Below, piece by piece: positions 1 to 5,067 of a stretch of 5,067 bases of DNA. Each line of letters begins with the position of its first letter. Positions within the stretch are counted from its first letter, which is position 1. This stretch comes from Candidatus Methanoperedens sp. (GTDB lineage: Archaea > Halobacteriota > Methanosarcinia > Methanosarcinales > Methanoperedenaceae): NCBI GenBank assembly GCA_028679855.1, contig JAJRAP010000122.1, positions 1 through 5,067 on the forward strand, written 5' to 3'. Both the position numbers and the translations under genes were made by a program. The notes beneath the pieces were generated by a model. That model searched no databases, was not told the origin of the DNA, and saw nothing but the letters and a program-made list of their open reading frames with translations.

Positions 1-351
1 ACTGCCAGTGCGGTGACTGTCAGCCTGCCGCGCCAGAAGAACTTCTCATCAACAGGAAGCAGTTCTTCCGTGCTGGGGAATTTAAATTCTGGTGATTACA
101 CCTCTGCAATATTCCAGATCAAAAAAAATGATGGAGCGGGAAACAACCTTGAATTGGAGATACAATATACCGACACAAGCGGACAAAGACACAAAATCAC
201 AAAGTTCCTTAGTGTGGAATTATCCCCGGCTGGAGCACAAACCAAATCTGCAAGTACAAATTATACAACTTGGCTACTGGCAGCTATTGTTATACTGGTA
301 ATATACTGGCAGCGAGGAAAAATAACAACCTACTTCCAGAAATCTAAATAA
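1..351 (+). CDS. C-terminal part of a membrane-anchored surface protein (COG1361/S-layer-domain-like), 5' end missing
   Basis: The frame is open from base 1 to the TAA at 349-351, giving 116 residues. The GTG at 13 is only an internal codon, so the real start lies upstream of the window. The visible part has a beta-rich, Ig/CARDB-like pattern: a 'VTVSLP' strand, a Ser-rich stretch with 'GNLNSGDYTSAIFQI', then 'LELEIQYTDTSGQRH', which resembles the last repeat of archaeal COG1361 proteins as I remember them. A short linker leads to one hydrophobic helix at about residues 89-104 ('WLLAAIVILVIYWQ') and a basic tail (RGK...KSK). This predicts an extracytoplasmic domain held by a C-terminal anchor. 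The permease gene begins 31 bases downstream, so the protein is probably the surface partner of that ABC transporter. The family assignment is by pattern recall only; the exact role is unknown. Confidence 0.72.
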   Translation, partial: TASAVTVSLPRQKNFSSTGSSSSVLGNLNSGDYTSAIFQIKKNDGAGNNLELEIQYTDTSGQRHKITKFLSVELSPAGAQTKSASTNYTTWLLAAIVILVIYWQRGKITTYFQKSK

Positions 352-382
352 GGACAATGCCATTAACCAAAAGAGAATAAAC

Positions 383-1630
383 ATGAAAACTTATGATATT
401 TTTAAGTTATCGCTAAGCCATGTCAGGAAAAGTAAGATGCGAAGCTGGCTTACAATAATTGGGATCGTAATTGGAGTGGCTGCGATCGTGGCTATAATCT
501 CAATAGGTGATGGTTTGCAAGCAAGCGTACAAAAAAGTCTTGGAAGTCTTGGAGCAGACCTGATAACGGTCTCTCCGGGATATTCAAGAGCGACCGGGAT
601 GGGACCTGGACAAGGGTCACAGGGTGGTGGAGTCTCGACCGTGAATCTTACAGATAAAGACCTGAATGTGATCAAACAGGTACCTGGTGTGATTTATGTA
701 AACGGGATGGTTTCAGGCAGGTCTGATATGATATTGGGTACTGAAAAGACCTCCGTATCTATAAGTGGGGTTGATATCACGGTATGGCGCTCCATAATTA
801 GTACGGAACTTGAATCAGGCAGGTATCTCCAGCCTGGTGACTCAAATGCTGTCGTGATAGGATATTCTTTAGCTCATAATGTTTTCTTGCAGCCGATTAC
901 CCAGAATAGACCAGTAACGATAGGAGGAAAAACCTTCAAGGTCGTGGGCATTTTTGCCCAATCGGGTGGATTTGGAGGAACTGATAATGCCGTTTATATG
1001 CCTGCTGATTCCGCACGTGACGTAATAACTGAAACCGTAGAGAGAAACCACTTTACATCCATCACGGTGAAAATTGCAGACCAGAATTTAGCAGATAGAG
1101 TGAAAGCTGATATAGAACAAAAGCTTATGATGTCTCGCCATGTAAATTCAAGGACCAGGGATTTTACAGTGACTGCCTTTGCATCAATTCAGCAGCAGAT
1201 AAGCAGCGTCACCCAGGCAATAACAATGTTCCTTGCCGCAATTGCGGCTGTTTCACTACTTGTGGGCGCGGTGGGTATAGCAAACACCATGTTCATGTCT
1301 GTCATGGAGCGCACAAGACAAATTGGATTGCTCAAATCTCTGGGGGCTACTGATGCCGAAGTAATGAAGGTTTTCCTTATTGAATCCGGGTTATTCGGGG
1401 TTGTTGGAGGAGTTATCGGAGTTACAACCGGCATCTTGATATCAGTTTTAATATCATCAGTAGGACTTCTGATGATAGGACCGGGAGGGACTATGACCAC
1501 GGTAGTTTCACCCCAGCTTATTATCTTCGCTCTTGCATTTTCTATAATCGTGGGGGTGCTTTCAGGGGTGATGCCAGCAAGGAGTGCAGCAAAGATGAAT
1601 CCTGTGGATGCCCTGAGGTTCGAGCAATAG
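383..1630 (+). CDS. MacB/FtsX-type ABC transporter permease
   Basis: This 415-residue protein has the standard four-helix MacB layout and normal family length. TM1 is at about 22-44, after a basic N-terminus ('RKSKMRSW'). An extracytoplasmic MacB_PCD-like domain spans about 45-275, with a Gly-rich loop at 66-84. The C-terminal FtsX domain has helices at about 281-305, 330-360 and 377-398. Hallmarks are 'GIANTMFMSVMERTRQIGLLK' split around residue 298-318, then 'SLGAT', and the terminal 'MPARSAAKMNPVDALR'. MacB-type permeases dimerise with a cytoplasmic ATPase and drive export or mechanotransmission rather than classical import. No Walker-box ATPase domain is fused or present in the window, so it must be encoded elsewhere, probably upstream. 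The ATG at 383 has only a weak purine-rich stretch (372-377) before it; translation may be coupled to the preceding gene. Substrate cannot be read from sequence. Confidence 0.93.
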   Translation: MKTYDIFKLSLSHVRKSKMRSWLTIIGIVIGVAAIVAIISIGDGLQASVQKSLGSLGADLITVSPGYSRATGMGPGQGSQGGGVSTVNLTDKDLNVIKQVPGVIYVNGMVSGRSDMILGTEKTSVSISGVDITVWRSIISTELESGRYLQPGDSNAVVIGYSLAHNVFLQPITQNRPVTIGGKTFKVVGIFAQSGGFGGTDNAVYMPADSARDVITETVERNHFTSITVKIADQNLADRVKADIEQKLMMSRHVNSRTRDFTVTAFASIQQQISSVTQAITMFLAAIAAVSLLVGAVGIANTMFMSVMERTRQIGLLKSLGATDAEVMKVFLIESGLFGVVGGVIGVTTGILISVLISSVGLLMIGPGGTMTTVVSPQLIIFALAFSIIVGVLSGVMPARSAAKMNPVDALRFEQ

Positions 1631-1638
1631 GAAAGAAG

Positions 1639-1652
1639 AGATAATTTATCTT
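1639..1652 (+). promoter_or_regulatory. possible archaeal BRE/TATA promoter for the MFS gene
   Basis: In the 47-base gap after the permease, AGATAA (1639-1644) followed by TTTATCTT (1645-1652) resembles the BRE (RNWAAW) plus TATA (YTTATATA) consensus, with one mismatch in the BRE and two in the TATA box. Transcription starting about 25 bases past the box centre would begin near 1673, just before the ATG at 1678. The match is imperfect and could be chance, and read-through from the permease is equally possible. Confidence 0.3.
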
Positions 1653-1667
1653 CTTGATCGGTTCATC

Positions 1668-1671
1668 AGGT
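1668..1671 (+). promoter_or_regulatory. ribosome binding site supporting the ATG at 1678
   Basis: AGGT lies six bases before the ATG at 1678. The alternative TTG start at 1654 has its only purine-rich stretch (GAAGAG, 1635-1640) 13 bases upstream, which is too far. This favours the shorter protein. If the promoter at 1639-1652 is used, the leader would be too short for this site to act, so the two signals partly compete. Confidence 0.4.
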
Positions 1672-1677
1672 CAGAAT

Positions 1678-2862
1678 ATGGGAAAGCCCCTGAATAACGA
1701 GGAACTCTTCACAAAGAACTTCATACTGACAAGCCTTTCTACATTCACACTTTTCACAAGCTTTTATTTTCTTCTTATCACCCTGCCCTTCTATATCCAG
1801 GAACTGGGTGGCTCAGAATCCGAGATCGGTTATATTATCGGGTTTTTTACGCTCTCAGCAGTGTTCCTTCGCCCTTTCCTGGGACAGGCGGTCGACAGGC
1901 ACGGAAGGAAGAAAATACTGGTTGCAGGTATAGTTATTTTCCTGGCATCCATGCTGCTGTACAATTATACTAAAGACGTCAGCTCACTTCTTCTCCTGAG
2001 GATCTTTCACGGTATAGGCTGGGGCGCGGCTACCACTGCCGCGACCACACTGATAGCCGATATCGCACCGCCCATGCGAAGAGGTGAGGCCATGGGCATA
2101 TTCGGGATGTCTGCCAACGTCGCCATGGCAATAGGCCCGGTGTTAAGTATCATGCTGCTGAAAGCATATGATTTCCCGGTGCTTTTCACTGTATGTGCGG
2201 CGATCGCTCTTTTGTCCCTGCTTCTTGTGCTTCCCATATCCGAAGAGATCGTAATACGCCCGAAAACCCCGCTTTTTAGCAAAGAGGCGCTTTTTCCCTC
2301 TGCATTAATGTTCACCATCTCATTGACGTACGGCTCAATAGTGTCATTTCTACCATTATTTCAAGAGAAGCAGGGGATAGCAAATGCAGGCATATTTTTC
2401 TCAATATTTGCAATTACTCTGATCCTTGTAAGGGCGCTGGCAGGCAAGCTTTCTGATATAAAAGGCAGGAAGTTTGTCATAGTGCCCGGCATGATCATAA
2501 TAACTCTTGGTCTATGGTTTGTGGCAACAGCGAACTCACTGACTACTTTCCTTGCTGCAGCGCTACTATACGGGCTTGGTTTCGGTCTTTTCCACCCCAC
2601 GTTGATGGCTCTCCTTGTTGACAGGGTGAGCCCGCAGGGGCGCGGCGCTGCTATGGGAACTTTCTCAGCAGCCTTTGACCTTGGCATAGGGGTGGGCTCG
2701 ATAATAATGGGCACGGTACTGCAGTTTGCTGGCAGTATGCTTAAAGACAAATTCGGAGAGTTCGCGGGATTTGCTGCTATTTATATTCTTGGCGGGCTTA
2801 TCGTGCTTGTGGCTTCTGTTCTATTCACATTAAAATACAATGAAAATAAAAAGGATGCATAA
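1678..2862 (+). CDS. major facilitator superfamily transporter, 12 transmembrane helices
   Basis: This 394-residue polytopic membrane protein has two six-helix halves and typical MFS length. Predicted helices lie at about 15-39, 50-69, 80-97, 103-129, 139-161, 166-187, 205-228, 237-258, 265-285, 288-315, 324-348 and 365-387. Motif A is seen after TM2 ('GQAVDRHGRKK', 69-79) and again in the second half ('GKLSDIKGRK', 256-265). TM4 begins with an Arg-Gly motif ('RIFHGIGWG', 108-116) like the proton-coupling motif B. The phrase 'RPFLGQAVDRHGR' recalls YfcJ/YhhS-like proton-coupled efflux carriers, but the substrate is unknown. An in-frame TTG at 1654 would add eight polar residues; I chose the ATG for its ribosome site. 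The stop overlaps the next gene's ATG by one base, which points to joint translation with the DUF457-type protein. Confidence 0.92.
   Translation: MGKPLNNEELFTKNFILTSLSTFTLFTSFYFLLITLPFYIQELGGSESEIGYIIGFFTLSAVFLRPFLGQAVDRHGRKKILVAGIVIFLASMLLYNYTKDVSSLLLLRIFHGIGWGAATTAATTLIADIAPPMRRGEAMGIFGMSANVAMAIGPVLSIMLLKAYDFPVLFTVCAAIALLSLLLVLPISEEIVIRPKTPLFSKEALFPSALMFTISLTYGSIVSFLPLFQEKQGIANAGIFFSIFAITLILVRALAGKLSDIKGRKFVIVPGMIIITLGLWFVATANSLTTFLAAALLYGLGFGLFHPTLMALLVDRVSPQGRGAAMGTFSAAFDLGIGVGSIIMGTVLQFAGSMLKDKFGEFAGFAAIYILGGLIVLVASVLFTLKYNENKKDA
2851..2855 (+). promoter_or_regulatory. ribosome binding site for the DUF457-type gene, inside the MFS gene end
   Basis: AAGGA lies six bases before the ATG at 2862, inside the last codons of the MFS gene. 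Together with the TAATG stop/start overlap it supports this start and translational coupling of the two genes. Confidence 0.6.
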
Positions 2863-3842
2863 TGGATCTTTTTTCTCATGCCCTGCTTCCCTATCTGCTC
2901 GCGAAATCCTTCAAACGAAAAAACGAAGAGACCACTGCATTTGTCCTTGGCGGGATAGCTCCTGATATTGATGTTCTTATCATGTGGATAAACTTTGTTT
3001 ATCCCACGTTCTTCCTGATCACCCACCGCGGGATAACCCATTCCGTGTTTTTCGGATTTATCACTGCTATCTGTGTCCTTTACCTGGCATCACGCACAGG
3101 AATAAGATCATATATCAGGCGCTTCATCAATTTTGAGCCGGTTATCAGTGGAAGGTCTGTAGCTTTTGCCTGTGCGGGGGCAGCACCCCACCTTTTCCTG
3201 GATTACATGACCACGCGAGGAGTTCCGCTTCTTTTTCCCCTCACCACAATGCGGTATTCGGCTGAGCTATTCTTTTATACAGACCTTTCCCTTACGATAT
3301 TGAGCCTCCTGATCATAATATATCTTTATAAAAAGCCTCAGCAAAAGAATACTGCCGTAAAATTTCTTTTCGTTTTCCTGATGATCTTTGCTTTGCTTGG
3401 TACTGTCAGAACAGTAGAGAAGAGCGGTGCAGAAGGATTTTTCCATGGCGTAGAAATGAAAGCCTACCCCACCACCAGCCCTTTTGACTGGTACGTCATG
3501 GGAGGTATCGGGGAGGAAGTAAGAATATATGAATACAACGGACTTGAGAGACAGTCGCAGTACAATGAAACGGTGAAAAAGATCGATGTATTAAAACCTG
3601 GAGACGGTATGGACAGGGCGCTGTCAAATGCAGAAGAACTTCCCCAGGTCAAAATGTTCATGTGGAGGGCTTATGCAGTGGCTGTGAATGCATCTTTCGA
3701 AGAAGAAACCTGGTCGTTCGTATATTATGACCCTGTTCAAAGAGCCATGTTTAAGGACATGCCTCCTATTTTTAAAGGGGTTGCAAGAGGTTTCGGTTCC
3801 ATGAACGTGACAGTGAAAGGAAATACGGTGGTCGTAAAATGA
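2862..3842 (+). CDS. membrane-bound putative metal-dependent hydrolase, YdjM/DUF457 family
   Basis: This 326-residue membrane protein carries the family's spaced His/Asp set. It has His6 in 'MDLFSHALLP', Asp35 and Asp37 in 'GGIAPDIDVL', His55 and His60 in 'HRGITHS', and His110 and Asp114 in 'PHLFLDY'. These residues are the likely metal ligands. Hydrophobic segments are at about 38-54, 61-77, 138-156 and 166-183. The last ~140 residues form a soluble, aromatic-rich domain with 'TTSPFDWYVM' (204-213), a Trp-containing stretch I associate with long members of this family; E. coli YdjM is shorter and lacks so long a tail. The family is annotated as an inner-membrane putative hydrolase (YdjM is LexA-regulated in E. 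coli), but the substrate is not established. A link to lipid or envelope processing is inference. It is coupled to the MFS gene and ends 20 bases from the convergent unknown gene. Confidence 0.88.
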   Translation: MDLFSHALLPYLLAKSFKRKNEETTAFVLGGIAPDIDVLIMWINFVYPTFFLITHRGITHSVFFGFITAICVLYLASRTGIRSYIRRFINFEPVISGRSVAFACAGAAPHLFLDYMTTRGVPLLFPLTTMRYSAELFFYTDLSLTILSLLIIIYLYKKPQQKNTAVKFLFVFLMIFALLGTVRTVEKSGAEGFFHGVEMKAYPTTSPFDWYVMGGIGEEVRIYEYNGLERQSQYNETVKKIDVLKPGDGMDRALSNAEELPQVKMFMWRAYAVAVNASFEEETWSFVYYDPVQRAMFKDMPPIFKGVARGFGSMNVTVKGNTVVVK

Positions 3843-3862
3843 CAAAATTGCTCATTCACTCA

Positions 3863-4177
3863 TTATCTCTCTTTTAGTTTCGCCGCCTTATCCGGCAGCC
3901 TCTTCTCCATAACTTCAACAAGAGCGTCGTAATCCCCTTCAGCAAGCGATCTATAGTCTTCTTCCCCCCGTAATATCATGTCTGCAATATATCCAAGTTC
4001 ATCGTCGGTCAATCTATTTATCCTTAAACCGAAATCTTCCGGGGATTCCGATATCTTGTGTGAGACAGGTAGCAGTATGAACTTATAATCATGCCCTGGC
4101 GCGGGCCCGGTTGTTCCTTCCAGTTCAGGTGCAAGTTTTGCAAGGATCTTTTTATCAAGTTCAGTTAATGTTCTCAT
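3863..4177 (-). CDS. hypothetical protein of 104 residues, downstream of hemD
   Basis: I do not recognise this protein. It has no signal peptide, membrane helix or cysteine pair and looks soluble and mildly acidic. The first ~20 residues are probably helical ('TELDKKILAKLAPELE'). A Gly/Pro-rich segment follows ('GTTGPAPGHDYKFILLPVSH', 21-40) that reads as a loop leading into a strand. Residues ~57-104 look like two or three charged helices ('LTDDELGYIADMILRGEEDY', then 'DYDALVEVMEKRLPDK'). The evidence for a real gene is a strong ribosome site five bases before the ATG, same-strand position 28 bases after hemD, and composition unlike a shadow frame. Position suggests co-transcription with hemD and thus a possible link to tetrapyrrole metabolism, but nothing in its sequence shows an activity. 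Its stop is 20 bases from the convergent hydrolase gene. Confidence 0.8.
   Translation of the reverse strand: MRTLTELDKKILAKLAPELEGTTGPAPGHDYKFILLPVSHKISESPEDFGLRINRLTDDELGYIADMILRGEEDYRSLAEGDYDALVEVMEKRLPDKAAKLKER
3866..3881 (+). terminator. possible T-rich terminator for the plus-strand genes
   Basis: A pyrimidine-rich stretch (TCTCTCTTTTAGTTTC) begins 23 bases after the hydrolase stop. Archaeal transcription often ends at T-runs without a hairpin. It overlaps the 3' end of the convergent gene, and the runs are short, so this is a weak call. On the other strand, two T4 runs just past the minus-strand stop (within 3836-3847) could play the same part for the hemD operon. Confidence 0.25.
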
Positions 4178-4181
4178 GTTA

Positions 4182-4188
4182 TCCCTCT
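4182..4188 (-). promoter_or_regulatory. ribosome binding site of the 104-residue protein
   Basis: On the minus strand AGAGGGA stands just upstream of the ATG at 4177, with five bases between the GGG and the start. It is the best ribosome site in the window. It fits an internal operon gene, in contrast to the leaderless-looking hemD start. Confidence 0.6.
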
Positions 4189-4205
4189 TGAATTAACCAT
4201 AATTA

Positions 4206-4895
4206 TCATTTTCTGCTTAAAAGGGATAGGCACTTCTCAAGCGTTCCATCACCTACGATGTCCGGGGCAATGCCCTGCTTTCTCATCGCTTCTGCCGTTT
4301 TTTCACCGATCGCAGCCAATATCAGGTTTCTTTTGCTGTCACGTTGAAAGCCTGAATACTCAAAAGACCTGGCACTTGTGAAGATAACGGCTTCTGTCTC
4401 ATTCAATACATCGTCAAATCTGCGATCTGCCGGTTCAAGCCTGTAGGCTGGCGCTTCCACCACGGTTGCCCCTCCTGACTCCAGCGAACTTACAAGTTGT
4501 GGATTTGGCACTTCTGCGCGCGCTATGCCGATTGTCTTTCCCCTGATGTCACCCAGGTATTTTGCGAAATGCTCTGATGAAAAATCCGATATGACTTCGC
4601 TTGTACAGCCGTATTCACCAACTTTTTTCGCGGTTTTTGGTCCCACGCTCACTATCCTGACCTTCTTTGCGGGGCGTGCTCTCTCAAAGAGTTTATCCGC
4701 ACCCAGCGCGCTTGTGAAGATGAGGATGTCAAGAGCTCCTTTTGATGCCATCTCTGCCAGGCTGGCAAGAGGCGCGGGGTTGGTGGGGTCAGCAGCAGCC
4801 ATTGTGGAGATTATGAGCGCTTCATGACCATAACGCCTGAAGAGTTCATGGATGCCTTCTGACTTTTCCCTGAGTTTTGTGACTGCGATTTTCAC
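4206..4895 (-). CDS. hemD: uroporphyrinogen-III synthase
   Basis: This cytoplasmic enzyme of 229 residues closes hydroxymethylbilane with inversion of ring D to give uroporphyrinogen III, the precursor of siroheme, heme, cobalamin and coenzyme F430. Sequence identity across the family is low, but the two-lobed pattern is clear. The N-terminus reads 'KIAVTKLREKSE'. The first lobe has 'ILIFTSALGADKLF' (57-70) and 'VSVGPKTAKKVGEYG' (82-96). The linker is 'SSEHFAKYL', then 'GKTIGIARAEV' (119-129) leads into the other lobe with 'APAYRLEP' (148-155, conserved Tyr151), 'AVIFTSARSF' (169-178) and 'AAIGEKTAEAMRKQG' (194-208). Length is slightly below the bacterial norm of about 245-260. The start is GTG; no in-frame ATG lies upstream before a stop, and the predicted promoter would put transcription start almost on this GTG. 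It leads a probable two-gene operon with the 104-residue protein. Confidence 0.92.
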   Translation of the reverse strand: MKIAVTKLREKSEGIHELFRRYGHEALIISTMAAADPTNPAPLASLAEMASKGALDILIFTSALGADKLFERARPAKKVRIVSVGPKTAKKVGEYGCTSEVISDFSSEHFAKYLGDIRGKTIGIARAEVPNPQLVSSLESGGATVVEAPAYRLEPADRRFDDVLNETEAVIFTSARSFEYSGFQRDSKRNLILAAIGEKTAEAMRKQGIAPDIVGDGTLEKCLSLLSRK

Positions 4896-4918
4896 AAGAC
4901 TTAAGAACTGCAGGTTAT

Positions 4919-4934
4919 TGTATAATGGTTTTGC
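4919..4934 (-). promoter_or_regulatory. probable archaeal promoter of hemD
   Basis: On the minus strand GCAAAA (BRE-like, perfect to RNWAAW) is followed after two bases by ATTATACA, a TATA-box-like octamer at 4926-4919. A start 25 bases past the box centre falls near 4897, two bases before the GTG at 4895. No ribosome site precedes that GTG, so a leaderless transcript fits. The two-base gap between BRE and box is a departure from the consensus. Confidence 0.5.
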
Positions 4935-4959
4935 TCTGGTGTGGTAGAATTGCGTATCA

Positions 4960-4976
4960 TAATTTGATTAAAATTA
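4960..4976. repeat. short AT-rich inverted repeat between the divergent promoters
   Basis: TAATTT-GATTA-AAATTA has perfect six-base arms around a five-base centre. It lies between the hemD promoter (4919-4934) and the opposite promoter (5011-5024), where an operator for both genes could sit. In AT-rich DNA a repeat this short can occur by chance. Confidence 0.3.
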
Positions 4977-5010
4977 GGCTGTTATGAGAAGCAAAGAGCG
5001 AAATATTAAT

Positions 5011-5024
5011 AGAAAACTTATACA
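5011..5024 (+). promoter_or_regulatory. archaeal BRE/TATA promoter of the gene starting at 5053
   Basis: AGAAAA (5011-5016) matches the BRE consensus RNWAAW fully, and the adjoining CTTATACA (5017-5024) matches YTTATATA at seven of eight bases. The expected transcription start is near 5046, giving a leader of about seven bases before the ATG at 5053. This is the best promoter match in the window. Confidence 0.6.
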
Positions 5025-5052
5025 ATAGAGTAGGACACAGTATTGGACATAA

Positions 5053-5067
5053 ATGAAACTCGTCATC
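5053..5067 (+). CDS. start of an unidentified gene, cut by the window edge
   Basis: An ATG followed by four codons (M-K-L-V-I) reaches the end of the window. The call rests on the well-placed promoter 29 bases upstream and the divergent layout; five residues cannot identify the product. No ribosome site is evident, in line with a leaderless or short-leader message. Confidence 0.45.

Noticed and set aside
92..301. 69-residue plus-strand open frame inside the surface protein
   Set aside because: It is an out-of-frame shadow of the partial surface-protein gene, which has a coherent beta-rich pattern and a C-terminal anchor; the 69-residue frame has neither ribosome site nor recognisable pattern.
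357..380. Seven-codon mini-frame (MPLTKRE) ending two bases before the permease ATG, possibly a leader peptide
   Set aside because: Its only purine-rich site (AAGGA, 350-354) is two bases from the ATG, too close for normal initiation, and a frame this short is expected by chance.
2361..2750. 129-residue open frame antisense to the MFS gene
   Set aside because: The long antisense frame follows from the codon pattern of the hydrophobic MFS gene; its Pro/Ser/Ile-rich translation shows no domain and no promoter or ribosome site was seen.
3882..3895. GCCG...CGGC small hairpin after the convergent stop, as a factor-independent terminator
   Set aside because: The stem is only four to five pairs, lies inside the coding end of the 104-residue protein, and has no T-run after it on either strand.
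4525..4827. 100-residue plus-strand open frame antisense to hemD
   Set aside because: It lies fully inside hemD, whose conserved motifs are clear, and has no start signals; it is a mirror frame of the Ala/Ser-rich enzyme.
5033..5050. Direct repeat of GGACA before the last gene start
   Set aside because: Five bases repeated once is too little to separate from chance; the second copy also lies at or after the predicted transcription start.

Overview
The window looks like chromosomal DNA of a euryarchaeon, most likely a methanogen-related lineage such as the Methanosarcinales or Methanoperedenaceae. The reasons are a surface-domain protein next to a MacB-like permease (a pairing I recall from those archaea), archaeal BRE/TATA-type promoters, leaderless or short-leader starts, and a uroporphyrinogen-III synthase of archaeal character. 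This placement is inference from gene style; no marker gene fixes the species. I saw no rRNA, tRNA, CRISPR array, insertion sequence or phage gene.

Left half, plus strand (1-3842): four genes run in the same direction. First is the C-terminal end of a membrane-anchored, surface-exposed beta-sandwich protein (1-351, cut by the window edge). It is followed by a MacB/FtsX-type ABC transporter permease (383-1630). These two probably belong to one export or envelope complex whose ATPase is not in the window and would be expected upstream. After a 47-base gap with a possible promoter comes a 12-helix major facilitator superfamily (MFS) transporter (1678-2862). Its stop codon overlaps by one base the start of a membrane-bound YdjM/DUF457-type putative metal-dependent hydrolase (2862-3842), so those two form a tight pair.

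Right half, minus strand (3863-4895): hemD (uroporphyrinogen-III synthase, the common branch step for siroheme, heme, cobalamin and F430) is followed 28 bases later by a 104-residue protein of unknown function with a good ribosome binding site. The two gene blocks converge with only 20 bases between them.

Right edge (4896-5067): a 157-base divergent intergenic region carries one promoter facing hemD and one facing a new plus-strand gene, of which only the first five codons (5053-5067) are present. The two promoters share nearly the same core sequence in mirror orientation, with a small AT-rich inverted repeat between them.

I do not see a clearly novel system. The points most worth a second look are the unknown protein coupled to hemD, the mirrored divergent promoters, and the coupled transporter/hydrolase pair.
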